Assembly (NCBI GenBank): GCA_903813345.2
Contig: CAIIXF020000002.1
Span: forward strand, 26,917,223 to 26,977,222
Reading direction: 5' to 3'
DNA from: Owenia fusiformis
Lineage: Eukaryota; Annelida; Polychaeta; Sabellida; Oweniidae
Length of the DNA stretch: 60,000 nucleotides
Shown: positions 25,001 through 32,745 of the stretch, in pieces
Position numbering within the stretch: position 1 is the stretch's first letter
How the letters are laid out: each line of letters begins with the position of its first letter
Made by a program: the position numbers and the translations under genes
Notes under the pieces: model-generated
Seen by the model: the letters and a program-made list of their open reading frames with translations, nothing else
Told to the model about the DNA's origin: nothing
The model's database searches: none

Positions 25001-25192
25001 CAGATTCAAAAGAGGAATGGGTCCAAATAACTGGGGCCTAACCACTTTAAATTATTGTTCTAGGTGAAAACATATTACTTTGCGTGTGGTGTGAGCATGC
25101 ATTGTCAAATAGGAGGACAGAAGATAGAAATTCAAGTAATCGAACGGCCAGATGGAAAATGCCAATGTAGCGAACGACTATACCAGCCATAA
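4727..25192 (+). CDS. Secreted EGF-cupredoxin (phytocyanin-like) protein, multi-exon gene A
   Basis: Exons by splice consensus and phase: 4,727-4,748; 5,845-5,886; 6,130-6,212; 7,044-7,076; 10,245-10,425; 15,523-15,656; 18,170-18,392; 18,659-18,742; 21,620-21,793; 22,185-22,337; 22,946-23,026; 24,023-24,159; 25,064-25,192 (stop TAA). These join without a frame break into 491 residues. The order is signal peptide, Lys/Cys-rich region, a cupredoxin first-strand exon, two EGF-like exons, and a complete cupredoxin with His, Cys and His copper ligands. An extra exon pair (21,014-21,150 and 21,324 onward) repeats the cupredoxin middle but does not fit the main frame, so it may be alternative or dead. 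The ATG exon starts after an acceptor (ctttctttcag), so a non-coding 5' exon must lie upstream. Function is unknown; extracellular copper binding is inferred from the ligand pattern. Small exons could be missed in long introns such as 7,077-10,244. Confidence 0.72.
5291..5310. promoter_or_regulatory. 20-bp perfect palindrome centred on an E-box
   Basis: GAACGGTCACGTGACCGTTC equals its own reverse complement. The centre CACGTG is a class B E-box, and GGTCACGTGACC resembles sites bound by MiT/TFE or USF-type bHLH-ZIP factors in animals. It lies in intron 1 of gene A. A regulatory role is inference. Confidence 0.35.
7077..9420 (+). other. Gene A intron 4, no coding signal seen
   Basis: AT-rich intronic sequence. 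A short phrase GTGCTGCC(A/C)TCTTT recurs near 8,518, 8,592 and 8,646, and TTGTATGGCTTACCTTC occurs twice near 8,910-8,940. No exon with good splice borders was recognised. Confidence 0.4.
9420..9765 (+). mobile_element. Possible 3' end of a non-LTR retrotransposon
   Basis: A short frame ends at 9,655, followed by about 100 bp of non-coding DNA and a terminal ATAAATAAATAAATC tail, like the tails of the two clearer non-LTR elements in this window. The peptide has no decisive motif, so this is tentative. Confidence 0.3.
9991..10212 (+). repeat. 46-bp minisatellite (dimer of two 23-mers) beside exon 5
   Basis: From 10,010 to 10,193 there are eight contiguous 23-bp units alternating between two types, ending in gatttttcag and in tattccag. 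This gives four 46-bp dimers with partial units at both sides. Each type ends in a CAG|G acceptor-like sequence. The array stops about 30 bp before the true acceptor of gene A exon 5 (10,244/10,245). A diverged copy with its 5' flank lies at 21,901-22,025 in another intron of the same gene. Confidence 0.9.
10245..18392 (+). CDS. Gene A exons 5-7: Lys/Cys-rich predicted helical region
   Basis: Exon 5 (10,245-10,425) opens RELTLLRDCPAPDAIKKC and ends ATG G|GTAAGC. Exon 6 (15,523-15,656) reads DLCSNTKAISMVEHGLSL onward and ends at GCTTAC|GTAAGT. Exon 7 (18,170-18,392) reads VELKPILKSKDKQCRKAA, then repeated Lys/Cys/Leu segments such as ILKKCIKTLEKLVKVY, and ends in a TTTTT-rich linker before C|GTACGT. 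Together they give about 180 residues of amphipathic, basic, helix-prone sequence with several cysteines. I recognise no family. The introns between them carry most of the transposons in this half of the window. Confidence 0.65.
11304..11341. repeat. 38-bp near-perfect palindrome
   Basis: Arms CATGGGCTTTCAA and TTGAAAGCCCATG flank a TAGAATTCTA core that is itself a palindrome, leaving a single mismatched pair. Located in intron 5 of gene A, just upstream of a larger foldback. Confidence 0.7.
11441..11785. mobile_element. Foldback MITE with arms of about 165 bp
   Basis: The left arm (through CATGTGCATGCTCTTGGC and AATTACGTTAA) is matched in reverse by the right arm (TTAACGTAATT and GCCAAGAGCATGCACATG). 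The arms converge near 11,610 on complementary AATTCCATCCAC / GGGTGGAATT segments, so nearly the whole segment can fold on itself. No coding content. Confidence 0.65.
12271..14750 (+). mobile_element. 5'-truncated non-LTR retrotransposon in gene A intron 5
   Basis: A 12-bp target site duplication TCTTCAAAGAAA lies at 12,259-12,270 and 14,751-14,762. The element ends in GAATAAATAAATTC, a short spacer and an A9 run. It carries a reverse transcriptase frame of the Jockey/CR1-like type on the same strand as gene A. The 5' half of the element, where the endonuclease would be, is missing, as is usual for truncated insertions. Confidence 0.9.
12549..14524 (+). pseudogene. Non-LTR reverse transcriptase, one frameshift
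   Basis: Motifs in order: NNYRPITLLNTISQLFERV, HQAGFLPGHST, a first catalytic-Asp segment FLDTASAFDKVPHHLL, NCGVPQGSILGPLFF, the catalytic YIYADDTSL, and a C-terminal Cys-rich CSCGAICTPKHFFLKC. The frame breaks at a run of seven T near 13,270-13,277: upstream frame 12,549-13,289, downstream frame from about 13,278 to the stop ending 14,524. One base in that homopolymer would reconcile the frames, so it is either a recent mutation or an assembly error. Coding-like sequence continues upstream from about 12,380 without a Met. Confidence 0.88.
15684..16131 (+). mobile_element. 3' fragment of a second non-LTR retrotransposon
   Basis: Frame from about 15,700 to the stop near 15,969 includes CQCRKDGESTNHVFFHC, the Cys-rich tail typical of Jockey/CR1-type ORF2 ends, followed by a 3' UTR and GAATAGATAAATAAATAAAA. 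ACTAG occurs at both borders (15,679-15,683 and 16,132-16,136) and may be a short target duplication. It sits 28 bp after the donor of gene A exon 6. Confidence 0.7.
16560..18110 (+). repeat. C-rich tandem repeat block, period roughly 300-450 bp
   Basis: The phrase CACTTTGAAAGTRCCCAGAA followed by CACCAAATA and GTAAAATTTTCTAGG recurs near 16,697, 16,997, 17,395 and 17,838. Each copy is linked to tracts of 6-11 C. The first C tract follows GGGCCGTCAGATGGGGGGG, which resembles termini of some invertebrate DNA transposons. Short frames here are products of the low-complexity DNA, not genes. The whole block lies in gene A intron 6. Confidence 0.75.
18659..18742 (+). CDS. Gene A exon 8 (B1): first cupredoxin strand, copy 1
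   Basis: Borders ctattctag| and G|GTATGG, phase 1 to phase 1. Encodes CDNLEAEGGNVTIDWAYRMY then EPKCVCN. It is nearly identical to exon B2 (22,946-23,026). In B2 this segment directly precedes the HNV copper-ligand exon, so B exons supply the N-terminal strand of the cupredoxin fold. From B1 the frame can continue either into exon C1 (21,014) or into EGF exon E1 (21,620); both start in phase 1. Confidence 0.72.
18865..20512. mobile_element. Tc1/mariner-type foldback element
   Basis: TA target duplications at 18,863-18,864 and 20,513-20,514. Inverted ends CACTCCCCTCTATAAGTTTG and its complement (GTG end at 20,512), with arms of about 200 bp. Internal inverted pairs also occur (19,100-19,130 against 19,470-19,515; 19,945-19,965 against 20,024-20,045). 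No transposase frame. A related copy starts at 59,614. Confidence 0.8.
20867..21013 (+). repeat. Exon-edge minisatellite, short array upstream of exon C1
   Basis: Nearly three copies of the 53-bp unit described at 23,260. The last unit runs straight into the authentic acceptor attaaag|GT of exon C1 at 21,014. Confidence 0.85.
21014..21446 (+). CDS. Gene A cupredoxin block 1 (exons C1, D1a, D1b): alternative or decayed
   Basis: C1 (21,014-21,150) encodes GTVIRFEWGGHHNVVVLKN, FDDCD and VAEYTLDQ: the first His ligand and one disulfide Cys of a phytocyanin-like fold. The next exon start is present twice as a 70-bp tandem duplication (D1a at 21,324, D1b at 21,394), reading YYVACGVSIHCC and YYFACGVSIHCC. 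Each includes the Cys and second His ligand, but both then hit stops instead of the final strand seen in D2. AATAAA at 21,441-21,446 overlaps the D1b stop. C1 ends in phase 0 whereas the next EGF exon needs phase 1, so this block cannot be spliced in frame into the full-length product without an unseen donor. It could instead end a short isoform, or be dead. Confidence 0.6.
21620..22337 (+). CDS. Gene A EGF-like exons E1 and E2
   Basis: E1 (21,620-21,793) begins with an acidic/Ser linker (DTSSSEEDDEEYHC), then an eight-cysteine EGF-like module: CMPAPKCFNNGTC, SCHEGDPGC, FMCNC, HYTGTKC. E2 (22,185-22,337) repeats it: CMPAPKCLNNGTC, PCHEGNPGC, FMCNC, HYTGRIC. Both are symmetric phase-1 exons, so they can duplicate or be skipped without frame change. 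The spacing CxCTEHYTGxxC is the standard EGF C-terminal half. The extra Cys pair between the third and the penultimate EGF cysteines is a departure from the six-Cys pattern. The exons are clearly tandem duplicates, with E1 carrying the longer acidic leader. Confidence 0.85.
21901..22025 (+). repeat. Dispersed copy of the 9.99-kb minisatellite
   Basis: TGTGCTCGTATTC, GTATGCGTGCTCGTATTCCAG and related 23-mers with the same upstream phrase (CGTCTGCTTCT) as the array at 9,960-10,212. It lies in the E1-E2 intron of gene A. Confidence 0.8.
22946..25192 (+). CDS. Gene A cupredoxin domain (exons B2, C2, D2) and C-terminus
   Basis: B2 22,946-23,026 (CDNIEPEGDVTIDWAYRMYE), C2 24,023-24,159 (GTVIRFEWGGNHNVVVLKN, EFDDCD, FVAEYTLDK) and D2 25,064-25,192 (VKTYYFACGVSMHCQIGGQK, IEIQV, a short Cys-rich tail, TAA). 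The pattern His (HNV), Cys (YFACG), His five residues later (SMHC) and a following Gln matches type-1-copper phytocyanin-like cupredoxins, including the Cys pair that forms their disulfide (FDDC and MHC). Phytocyanins usually have five residues from the second His to the axial Met/Gln; here the Gln is six away because of a GG. Splice phases are 1, 1, 0. The C2 donor AAG|GTCAAA is weak, but the join DK|VKTYY restores the fold. The C2-D2 intron holds a PIF-related insert absent from the copy-1 intron. Confidence 0.8.
23260..24022 (+). repeat. 53/44-bp minisatellite made of the exon C2 splice border, 15 units
   Basis: Fifteen contiguous units, eleven of 53 bp and four of 44 bp, end exactly at the acceptor of exon C2. 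Each unit starts with aaagGTACAGTCATACGATT or a close variant, the same acceptor and first 16 exon bases as C2, then diverges to GACGACAGTGATAAAATAAT and, in long units, GGTAATTCGAATT. Read from the unit acceptor in the gene frame, each gives a short peptide and then TAA. The pre-C1 array has under three units, so this one has expanded. Confidence 0.95.
24570..24780 (-). mobile_element. Fragment of a PIF/Harbinger-related element in gene A intron
   Basis: Shares long stretches with 26,540-26,795, and on the minus strand preserves the peptide RPRAIWQVILDGHIFHHEYF of the MADF-type ORF there. The surrounding 24,195-24,950 is an insertion relative to the paralogous C1-D1 intron (21,151-21,323). 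Confidence 0.6.
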
Positions 25193-25251
25193 CAACTAAT
25201 TATATAGAGACTTTGTAGTGTTATAGAATGTGCCCAAATTCTCCACGTTAA

Positions 25252-25257
25252 AATAAA
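25252..25257 (+). terminator. AATAAA polyadenylation signal of gene A
   Basis: AATAAA 60 bp after the TAA stop of exon D2, in an otherwise non-coding 3' region. Confidence 0.6.
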
Positions 25258-26202
25258 AGAAGATGCTTTCAATTTTAATTACAATCCATTTTGATTTGGT
25301 TGTGTATTACAAGTAATAAGACCTAAAGAATAAGCAATCAAAAGACTTTCTAAAAAATATTTGATTTTGCAAATTAATTAATTAGCGCAAATACTGCAAC
25401 ATATTGGTATGACCAAGCCGGTGACTACATGTATGACAGTAGAGACAAAGTAAATACTGACAACGCTAACAGGCATGAATTTGAAAGCAACATCGTTGTC
25501 AGTATATTTAGCATATAACTACTTTTTCAATGTGCACGAATGTGAAAACAAATTGAAGGCTTTGTATTTTGTAATTTGACATACTTTGTATACCCTGCCA
25601 TGTAACTGCTTGTACATATTTTCAGTGAAAAATAAAAAATATATCAAAAACATTCCTGTCATACGTACATCGTCAATTCATATTTAATGGATGCAAAATA
25701 ACTGTCGACATATCAATAGCGCGTTTAGAGATTTCAATAATTAGTCTCAAGGCGTGCCAATACTTTTTGTAACACTCTTAACACGTCTTTGCACTGTGTT
25801 TGCTTATACGTGCTTAGAGATGTCAAGAGTTGGATACATCGCGTGCCGTGAGGTGTCAAAAAGTGGCCCGCTTAAGAACCCGGCGTGCTTAGACTTAGTT
25901 TCTTGACGTGCCTTGAGTTGGAATTCCATATTTCACGCAGTGACTTATTTAAGTTAATGACAGGATCATAACAGTCATTACATTGAATGGAAAACAGCAA
26001 GTGGTATGAAATACTGTAATTGGCACAATCAACATTCATTGGTTTGATGTTTCACAACTTGGCATAAAACAAGATCATTTTGGCTTTCACCTACTTTGGC
26101 AATTAACGTAAATAAGTTTTCAATTGTTATGACCAATTTGGTTTTGTAACATCCGGTCGCTTATATTAAAATATTTTGGCTCACTTCTTAAGGTTAGACT
26201 AA

Positions 26203-27810
26203 TGCCTGGGTCACATAGCCGCCGGGCGCCGGCCGATGAGTAGTCATCGGCCGATTTCTAAATCGACCGGGCGCCGGTGACTTTTCACCGATGTCTTGAT
26301 CTAATCGTGAGTATGGTCACATTAGTACAGGCATCGTACAGCGCCCGCAATCAATTGAATCTGAAAGACATCGCACGGGTATCGCAAGGCTATCTGCCGA
26401 TGGACGTACGGCACCCGCCAGGACATCGGTCGATCTACAGGCCTCTAGATTTATTCAAAATTCTTGTATGCTTGTTCCACATGGCGTGAATGCAAGATTT
26501 GAAAACGAAATACTTCGATAGACTTCCAGGATAATAATGTTTCCATGTAATAAAAATCAGAAAGATCCTCTTTTGAGTAAATAGGTTCAATATTTAGAAG
26601 AAAATGCTGACATGGGGTCCCTATTCATAATTTTTCAAATTGTTTGATTGATATTTTTACTATATCATGGGTACTTCAATTGAAAGAAAACATATTGTTT
26701 TAATAAAAACACTGTATTTATGCCCAGAAAGTACTCATGGTGAAAGATATGACCGTCTAAAATCACTTGCCATACTGCACGTGGTCTTTTCATAAAAGTG
26801 AACCCTGACCTTAATTCATTTTTAGATCTTTCATATAAACAAATACTATGTCTACCTGTCCATCCGATGCTATTAGCAAAATTCCATATTTCTGCATCTT
26901 TCTTTTGACTGTTCTCGTAAAGAGAATTTGTTTGGTCATAAAAATATGGCCTATCTTCAATGAAATTGGCGATTTTTTCTTCTATTTCAAGTGGAGTACC
27001 CTCTTCCCTAGACACATCTAAATCTTCATCATCCACCAGCTCACTAGCATTGTTATTGTCTCTTTCCACCTGTCTTCCCAAGGCCTTCCTGATATATGGC
27101 CCATTGGCCTTATCCCCTCTATCCTTATTTTGGCATATTAACTGTAATTGAGACAGTGAACTTTCGTATTAAAATTGTGACCCTTGAAAATACTGTACTC
27201 ACAAAAACATTCAGAAGATTTTTAGTGAATTTTGAGTGAATATACGCATAGAAATGTATCACTCTATTCATTGTGTATGACAGACATACACGATTAATGT
27301 CAATATAAGAACGCCTAGATCAACCCTCCCACCCAGCCATTCAAATGTGTGTCATTGTTTTACAGTTAGCCTAATCGTTCCATTTATGTTTTATAGAAAA
27401 TCTCTGACAGTGTGTAGTAATTATAATTCCTTACCTCATTATTTTTAAAACCTTTATATCACTTTATAAGTAATCATTATTAAGATTTATCAAACAAATC
27501 AGCACGCAAAATCCCAAGATGACCGTGCGATGCCACCGGGCGCCGTAAGATAATCGTACGATGATCGGACGGGACATGGCCGGGTAGGTACCGATGAGTT
27601 TGGTTGAGAAAAAATCGCCAAGACATCGGCGACTTTTATCTCCGCGATAAAACTCTGCCGGCGCCCGTACGATGTCTAAAAATCGGCCGATGAGTGGCGA
27701 TCATCGCCCGGCGCCCGTACGATGCCCGGGCTCGCCGGCCGATTTTGAACAAAATATTCATCGGCCGGGCGCCGTAGTGAAAATCGGAGCCTATGTGACC
27801 AAGGAAATAA
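26203..27810. mobile_element. PIF/Harbinger-like element with GC-rich subterminal arrays
   Basis: The left end TGCCTGGGTCACATAG follows TAA. The right end CTATGTGACCAAGG is followed by TAA, fitting the 3-bp TWA target preference of PIF/Harbinger elements; the last bases of the right end do not match perfectly. Both ends (26,215-26,290 and 27,515-27,790) hold many copies of CGGCGCCCGGCCGATG-type motifs in both orientations, probable protein-binding repeats. The interior has a MADF-type ORF but no DDE transposase. The same termini bound the 140-bp MITE at 32,606. Confidence 0.7.
26665..27081 (-). CDS. MADF (Myb/SANT-like) domain protein of a PIF/Harbinger-type element
   Basis: A 138-codon frame from ATG. 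After an acidic leader, residues about 32-75 read EIEEKIANFIEDRPYFYDQT, then LYENSQKKDAEIWNFANSIG, the layout of a MADF domain (aromatic and acidic start, KKD..IW...A..IG). The C-terminal RPRAVWQVILDGHIFHHEYF is also conserved in the fragment at 24.6-24.8 kb, suggesting past coding constraint. PIF/Harbinger elements normally carry such a Myb-like DNA-binding protein beside the transposase. A genuine MADF protein would often continue further, so the end may be truncated. Confidence 0.6.
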   Translation of the reverse strand: MGRQVERDNNNASELVDDEDLDVSREEGTPLEIEEKIANFIEDRPYFYDQTNSLYENSQKKDAEIWNFANSIGWTGRHSICLYERSKNELRSGFTFMKRPRAVWQVILDGHIFHHEYFLGINTVFLLKQYVFFQLKYP

Positions 27811-30159
27811 AGGATATGTATCGATATGGTGAACTGAAATCAACAATGTTTTTCTCTTAAACCAATTTTTGAAAACATTCTGTAAAAAACACAGTCCTTT
27901 ATGTAATGTTGACTGATTGACAACAATTTAATGCCAAAATAATCTATATATAATTATTTTTGTTTACATTTTAACCAAAATAATTTATATATATATTATA
28001 TAATTATTTTTGTTAACATTTTTTTGTTTTTTAGTGCAATTGTTTTTTGTTCCTTTTTACCAATTCTTGAGAATGAAATAAAATATCTTTCCGAAGCTTA
28101 TTGGAACAAATATCATATACAACATTTTTAGACCTCTCAATATTATAGTTATCGTAGGAAATTTTGGTTGATTTAACAAAAAGTATTCAAAAAATTAAAA
28201 CAAGAAAACAAAAATAGATAAAAATTAAGATAAACCTTTTATTTCAATAACAAGAGACTTTTTTTAAATCAAACAAACTTTCATTTGTACAATTACAATA
28301 TTGAGCGACTTAAACCTGTTGGGTTTATATCATTTTGTTCCAATTAGGTTCGTATAGATGTTTCATTTCATTCCGAACATACGATACCAAGAACAAAAGA
28401 AGTGTCTGATGTGTAAAAAATATAGAGAAAGATATATTTATTTATCCCATACTTGGACGTGTTACAGGTACATAAAGCCGGTTTGTAAAAACTTATATTT
28501 TCACCAGCGGGCAGATATAGCCTTACGTCCCGCTCCGAGCGGGCAGATATAGTATATCTGCCCGCTCGCCGTTCGCATATTGGTTCATTTTTGTAACTTT
28601 TGCAGACAATCGCGATCTTTTTGATGGTTTGAGGAAGGGAATGAGCAAAATGCCCTGTTAATAATCAAAAATCTAAAGAACTGGAAAATCAGGCCACGCC
28701 CAAGAAAACAAAACAAGACATGAATATTCTAAAATAATACCACGAAGTTGCAAAGTTTCTAAACTGTGGCCAATTGAACAATGTGAACTAAATGACCAAG
28801 ATTGGTATGGGAAACAGATCATCCTATAGTCGGCCCTCGGGCAGATATTTTATATTGGCCTCGGGATAATCCCAATATCCTGAACCTCATATAGGATAAT
28901 CTCTATTTATTTCAATTTATATCGAATGTTTTCAATAATTGTTGAATTCAGTTCACCATATCGACACATATCCTTTACTCATAAGACAATCCTGTCTATA
29001 AAAACAACATTTTGCTTCAATGAATTCTTGACGAAATTCTATTACAATGTAAAATTTGGGGGAACTTTAACAGGGGTTTCGCACGAACCCCTCGAACCCT
29101 TGGTCGCTACGAGAATGAATGGGCAAATATACGAGTTAAACTGGTTATGTAAATCACAAACACGATATGTAGTGGGGAGTCTATTTGTAAATCAACAAAA
29201 TAAAGAGAGCATGTCTTATATAATGGTATAATATATTTAGTAAAATACTTGTTTTATAAAATAATCATATAATAATCTATTTTGTTCTAAATCCTTAAAA
29301 AATGTCAGCTAGTCAGCAGAAAATGTCTGTAAAAATAACACTTTCAGCGTTCAGTAATCCATTATTTGGATAGTTGTAACTTGTTTTAGTCCGTTTCCAC
29401 CAAATGGATAATTTATGTTCAAATGATTCCTCCCTTATTGTAAAGGAATCACAGCACTTGTTTTGTACTTGAATATGCTTTGAACGTGAAGATATACAAA
29501 TAATTCATGAATATTCCACTACCTTAAATTCAAAAAATATATTGCAACATACATATACTGATAATAATATCGTTATAAAGTGAGTCTATATCAATGCTCT
29601 ATGTAGTCTTATTACTCGTCCTTATCCTTTTCACGTCACTTGTTGCCAAGCTAAGCGTATATGTGTAACATCACCGATTAAGCATACATGGTCATTTGCA
29701 TGAACTGAAAAAAAGAATTTAGCACATGATAGATTTACCTTATGTAGCACCGACCAAATTAATCGAAAAATAACGACAACTTTAAATAATTTTAACTTTA
29801 GTACTTTCTGATTTTGTTAATCATATATACATATACAATACAATTTAACACGAATGCAATTAATTTAATTAGAAATACAATAAGAAGGCGTTTAATTAAG
29901 AGTAAACTACATGTTAATTGTTTTGAAATCAAAGGAAGATCTTCAGTAGCATGCTATAAGCGGCACCTAGGTTCCTATTTACAGTATGGCAATGTAATGA
30001 AGGCGTGAGGACGATGCTATACATGCTTTTTTAATATAATAAATGAAACATATTTACAGTGTATGGTGCCTATGACAACCATGACTATAGGTTAATAATA
30101 ATGATGTAACATAAGCCAAAAGAATATTGCAATGTAGTTGCTTAGCTGCAATTAAGCCT
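27811..30159. other. No gene recognised; contains a 33-bp palindrome
   Basis: AT-rich DNA with scattered short frames lacking recognisable domains. At 28,536-28,568 CGAGCGGGCAGATATA and its reverse complement flank a single G. GGGCAGATAT recurs at 28,508 and about 28,840, suggesting a decayed repeat. Confidence 0.4.
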
Positions 30160-30990
30160 TTCGCGATCGTGGTTCGCTCTTTAATCGAGAAGGTACGGAA
30201 ATATGTACTATATCTAGCTAGTACTTATAAAACCCTCAAAAAGGACAAAATTGGATTGGTCAATATTTTCCAACGATGCATTTCGCGTAGGTATTTGGGT
30301 GACACGAAAGTTCTAAATCAATCTAATTACGCAATTTTGTTTTTACACTCGCACGCTAAATAATACAATGGCACCGTCAGAAGTATTGTTCTTTGTCATC
30401 GCTTTAATGGCCAGTATACCGAGTATAACCAAGAAAACCTTGTACAAAGACCAATAAAATTCTGAAACGAGTACTAAAGATTTGCTTTCGGACTCTGAAC
30501 CGGTTGACCTAGATAACAGCGACGCGTCTTCTTTGGTCAACTGCTCAGTTGTTTGTGGGTTTCCAACGTAACTCTATAATGCAAATTGAAGATTAGTACT
30601 TTTATTCTGTTGTTGCATCGAAGTTGCAGTTTGTGGTGCGGTAAGATTGGAATGAAAGTGTTGAAAGTCGAATGAAATTATTTTTTTCCAATATGGCGAC
30701 TAGTCAACTGATCACGTGACCCTTTCTTCCGGAATATTTTCTTACTTTTCAATCATCGTTTTCACCACGCTATAAATAAAAACAATAGAATATCTGATAT
30801 ATAAAGATTACTATGAGATCAATTGTTTCTGATAATGTTTTTGTACTCAGGTGCGGGAATATGAACGAATATATAGATTGAAAAATAGGTGTGAAAATCC
30901 CCATGTTCAACCTCTGGGGGAAAACAAGGAAGTATGAATTTGTTCCTCTGCGAACTACATCATGGGAAATATTTTGATCTTATGAGGAAA
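30160..30990 (-). repeat. Inverted-duplication copy 1: promoter-like region and short ORF
   Basis: Matches 44,537-45,345 in reverse orientation. The shared part includes CCAATATGGCGACTAGTC, GATCACGTGACC (44.8-kb form: GTCACGTGACTAG) and TTCCGGAA, resembling YY1, E-box and ETS sites of housekeeping promoters. Downstream on the minus strand is the 65-codon frame at 30,343-30,540. Confidence 0.75.
30343..30540 (-). CDS. Hypothetical small membrane protein or first exon, unrecognised
   Basis: Frame from ATG at 30,540: MTKEDASLLSRSTGSESESK, then one strongly hydrophobic segment (EFYWSLYKVFLVILGILAIK) followed by N-glycosylation-type sites (KNNTSDG). This is the layout of a type II membrane protein's first exon: short cytoplasmic tail, membrane anchor, stem. 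Continuing past a possible 54-bp intron, the frame NFRVTQIPTRNASLENIDQS is open in both copies (30.3 kb and 45.2 kb). In the 45-kb copy the ATG is TTG and the membrane segment is disrupted, so only this copy could be translated. No downstream exons were recognised, so it may be a partial duplicate. Confidence 0.35.
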   Translation of the reverse strand: MTKEDASLLSRSTGSESESKSLVLVSEFYWSLYKVFLVILGILAIKAMTKNNTSDGAIVLFSVRV

Positions 30991-30999
30991 TATTTTTTC

Positions 31000-32600
31000 T
31001 ATAGCTGTATAAATAGATGTCACCACTTGTTATTATTTGTTTTGATTGGGTCAGACTTCAATAGGCTTCAATGTTAAAAACTTGCAATGCAATAGTCACT
31101 CGATCGAATCTGTCTAAACTCAAATCTCACACTAAGGGATAATCCGCGGTAATCTACATATTTTGATTAATCATGAAAATGTTATTTGTCGAACGAACAC
31201 TCCGAGATTTTAAAGAATTTAAACATTACATCAATAGAGATTTATAAGATTATAAATCAAAGATACAAGGTGGCCTAAAACTAAATTCACTTTCTCTTAT
31301 TTATGATATCCAAAAATCATTTTGCGTAGTCCTACATGTGAAAATATTAATATATATGCCATGGATAATATAGAGAATTTGAAAAATAACGTGCAAATGT
31401 TTTCTTTAAGTAGAGTGAATGTAAAAATATGTTGATTGACAAACATACACTATTCAAGCGTGCAAGTTCAAAACGCAATGTTATAATCTAAAATGCACAA
31501 TGATATGAAAATAATAAAACAATAAGTCGGAGAAATGCCACAACACTGTTTTCACAAAATTGATGATTTATTATAATTCGAAAAGCTCAGATTTGTGTTG
31601 CAAACTGAAATGGCGTCCACAGGGCTGCATATGGTGCCACCGCCCTTTTTGAGTCAATCCCTGGGGATTTTGTTCATGGTGCTGAGGAAGAGATTCGGAG
31701 GAAATACCTGTAAGAACTATAACGTGCTCTGGTGAAAGAGGTGGAGCTAGACTCCAAGTGCAAGCTATGGCGATGCAGACTGTTTTTGTTCTATTATGTT
31801 ATGTAGACGCACACCCCTTGAAAAGAATCCTGTTGGCGCACCTGTATGATTACCTTTTTGTCATTAATCAAAGGATAGTTTGACATAATCAGTTCATTGT
31901 AATTTTGCAAAAACAGTGTGATACAAATCTACTCATAGTTTAAGTCTTAACCTTTCTGTTTGAGATTCTTGTTCAACTATCTACGAATACATGGTCGTCT
32001 GCATGAACTACAAATAAAATTAAACTTGTTGCATTTATAATACAGGTTGTTCAGTAAGTAAAGCTAATTTTATTTATTCATCATCAATCATTTCAAGAGG
32101 AACAACATTTGAAATGTGAATATAAATTCCAAAATATGGTTAATGGCATAGGAAGAGGAATAGTGACAGCTTCCATAGCAACTTGGAAAAGGGAAAGGGG
32201 TCAAAATTCGCTTTACTTCACGTATCATTATTATGAAATAAAAATATGAAAAAAGTTTTAAGGAGGCAACAAAAAGTTGAATTCAATACTTCTTCAGTAT
32301 AATCGTGTTATATGTACATGTACATTTATCATTACAATCGTAATTGTGACAGTAGAGGTTAGGGTGATGCCATGCAGTTAGTGGAACACTGAAGATGTTT
32401 AAAGATGTTGCAGACGTTGAAATTCCACATCTTCTTGAAAAGTAACGTGATCACCAAGTCAAACCCGTATATAATGAAAATATAATTGATGAAGTTGAAT
32501 AATGTGAATAACTGGGATATGAAGATACCAAGATCAAGATACCAAGATACCAAGAAGATATCAATGAAATGAAAGTATACCATAAATAGAAGAAGTAACT
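31000..32600. other. No gene recognised downstream of calpain
   Basis: AT-rich sequence. Near 31,611-31,760 the plus strand has a coding-like but stop-interrupted stretch (includes IPGDFVHGAEEEIRRKYL) that I cannot assign and that may be a processed-pseudogene scrap. 32,043 starts CAGGTTGTTCAGTAAGT, similar to mariner termini, without a visible partner. Confidence 0.35.
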
Positions 32601-32605
32601 GTTAA

Positions 32606-32745
32606 TGTCTTGGTCACAATTGCTCCGATTTTCACTACGGCGCCCGGCCGATTGAGTATTTTGATCAAAATTGAATACAATATTGAACAAAACACGCAAT
32701 CGGCCGGGCGCCGGAAGATGGATCGGAGCAAATGTGACCCAGGCA
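32606..32745. mobile_element. 140-bp PIF/Harbinger-type MITE at the calpain 3' end
   Basis: Inverted ends of about 48 bp: TGTCTTGGTCACAATTGCTC at left, complement of TGCCTGGGTCACATTTGCTC at right, each leading into CGGCGCCCGGCCGATTG. The 3-bp duplication TAA flanks it (32,603-32,605 and 32,746-32,748). The same termini occur in the 1.6-kb element at 26,203. Confidence 0.88.

Noticed and set aside
31611-31760. Coding-like stretch containing IPGDFVHGAEEEIRRKYL
   Set aside because: Two stops within 30 codons, no splice borders, and I cannot name a family; possible processed-pseudogene scrap only.
32359-32583. Alternative calpain last exon after catcttcag| (CSTNCMASP)
   Set aside because: Good acceptor, but the peptide lacks the F-L-Q-L continuation that the acceptor at 32,800 provides.
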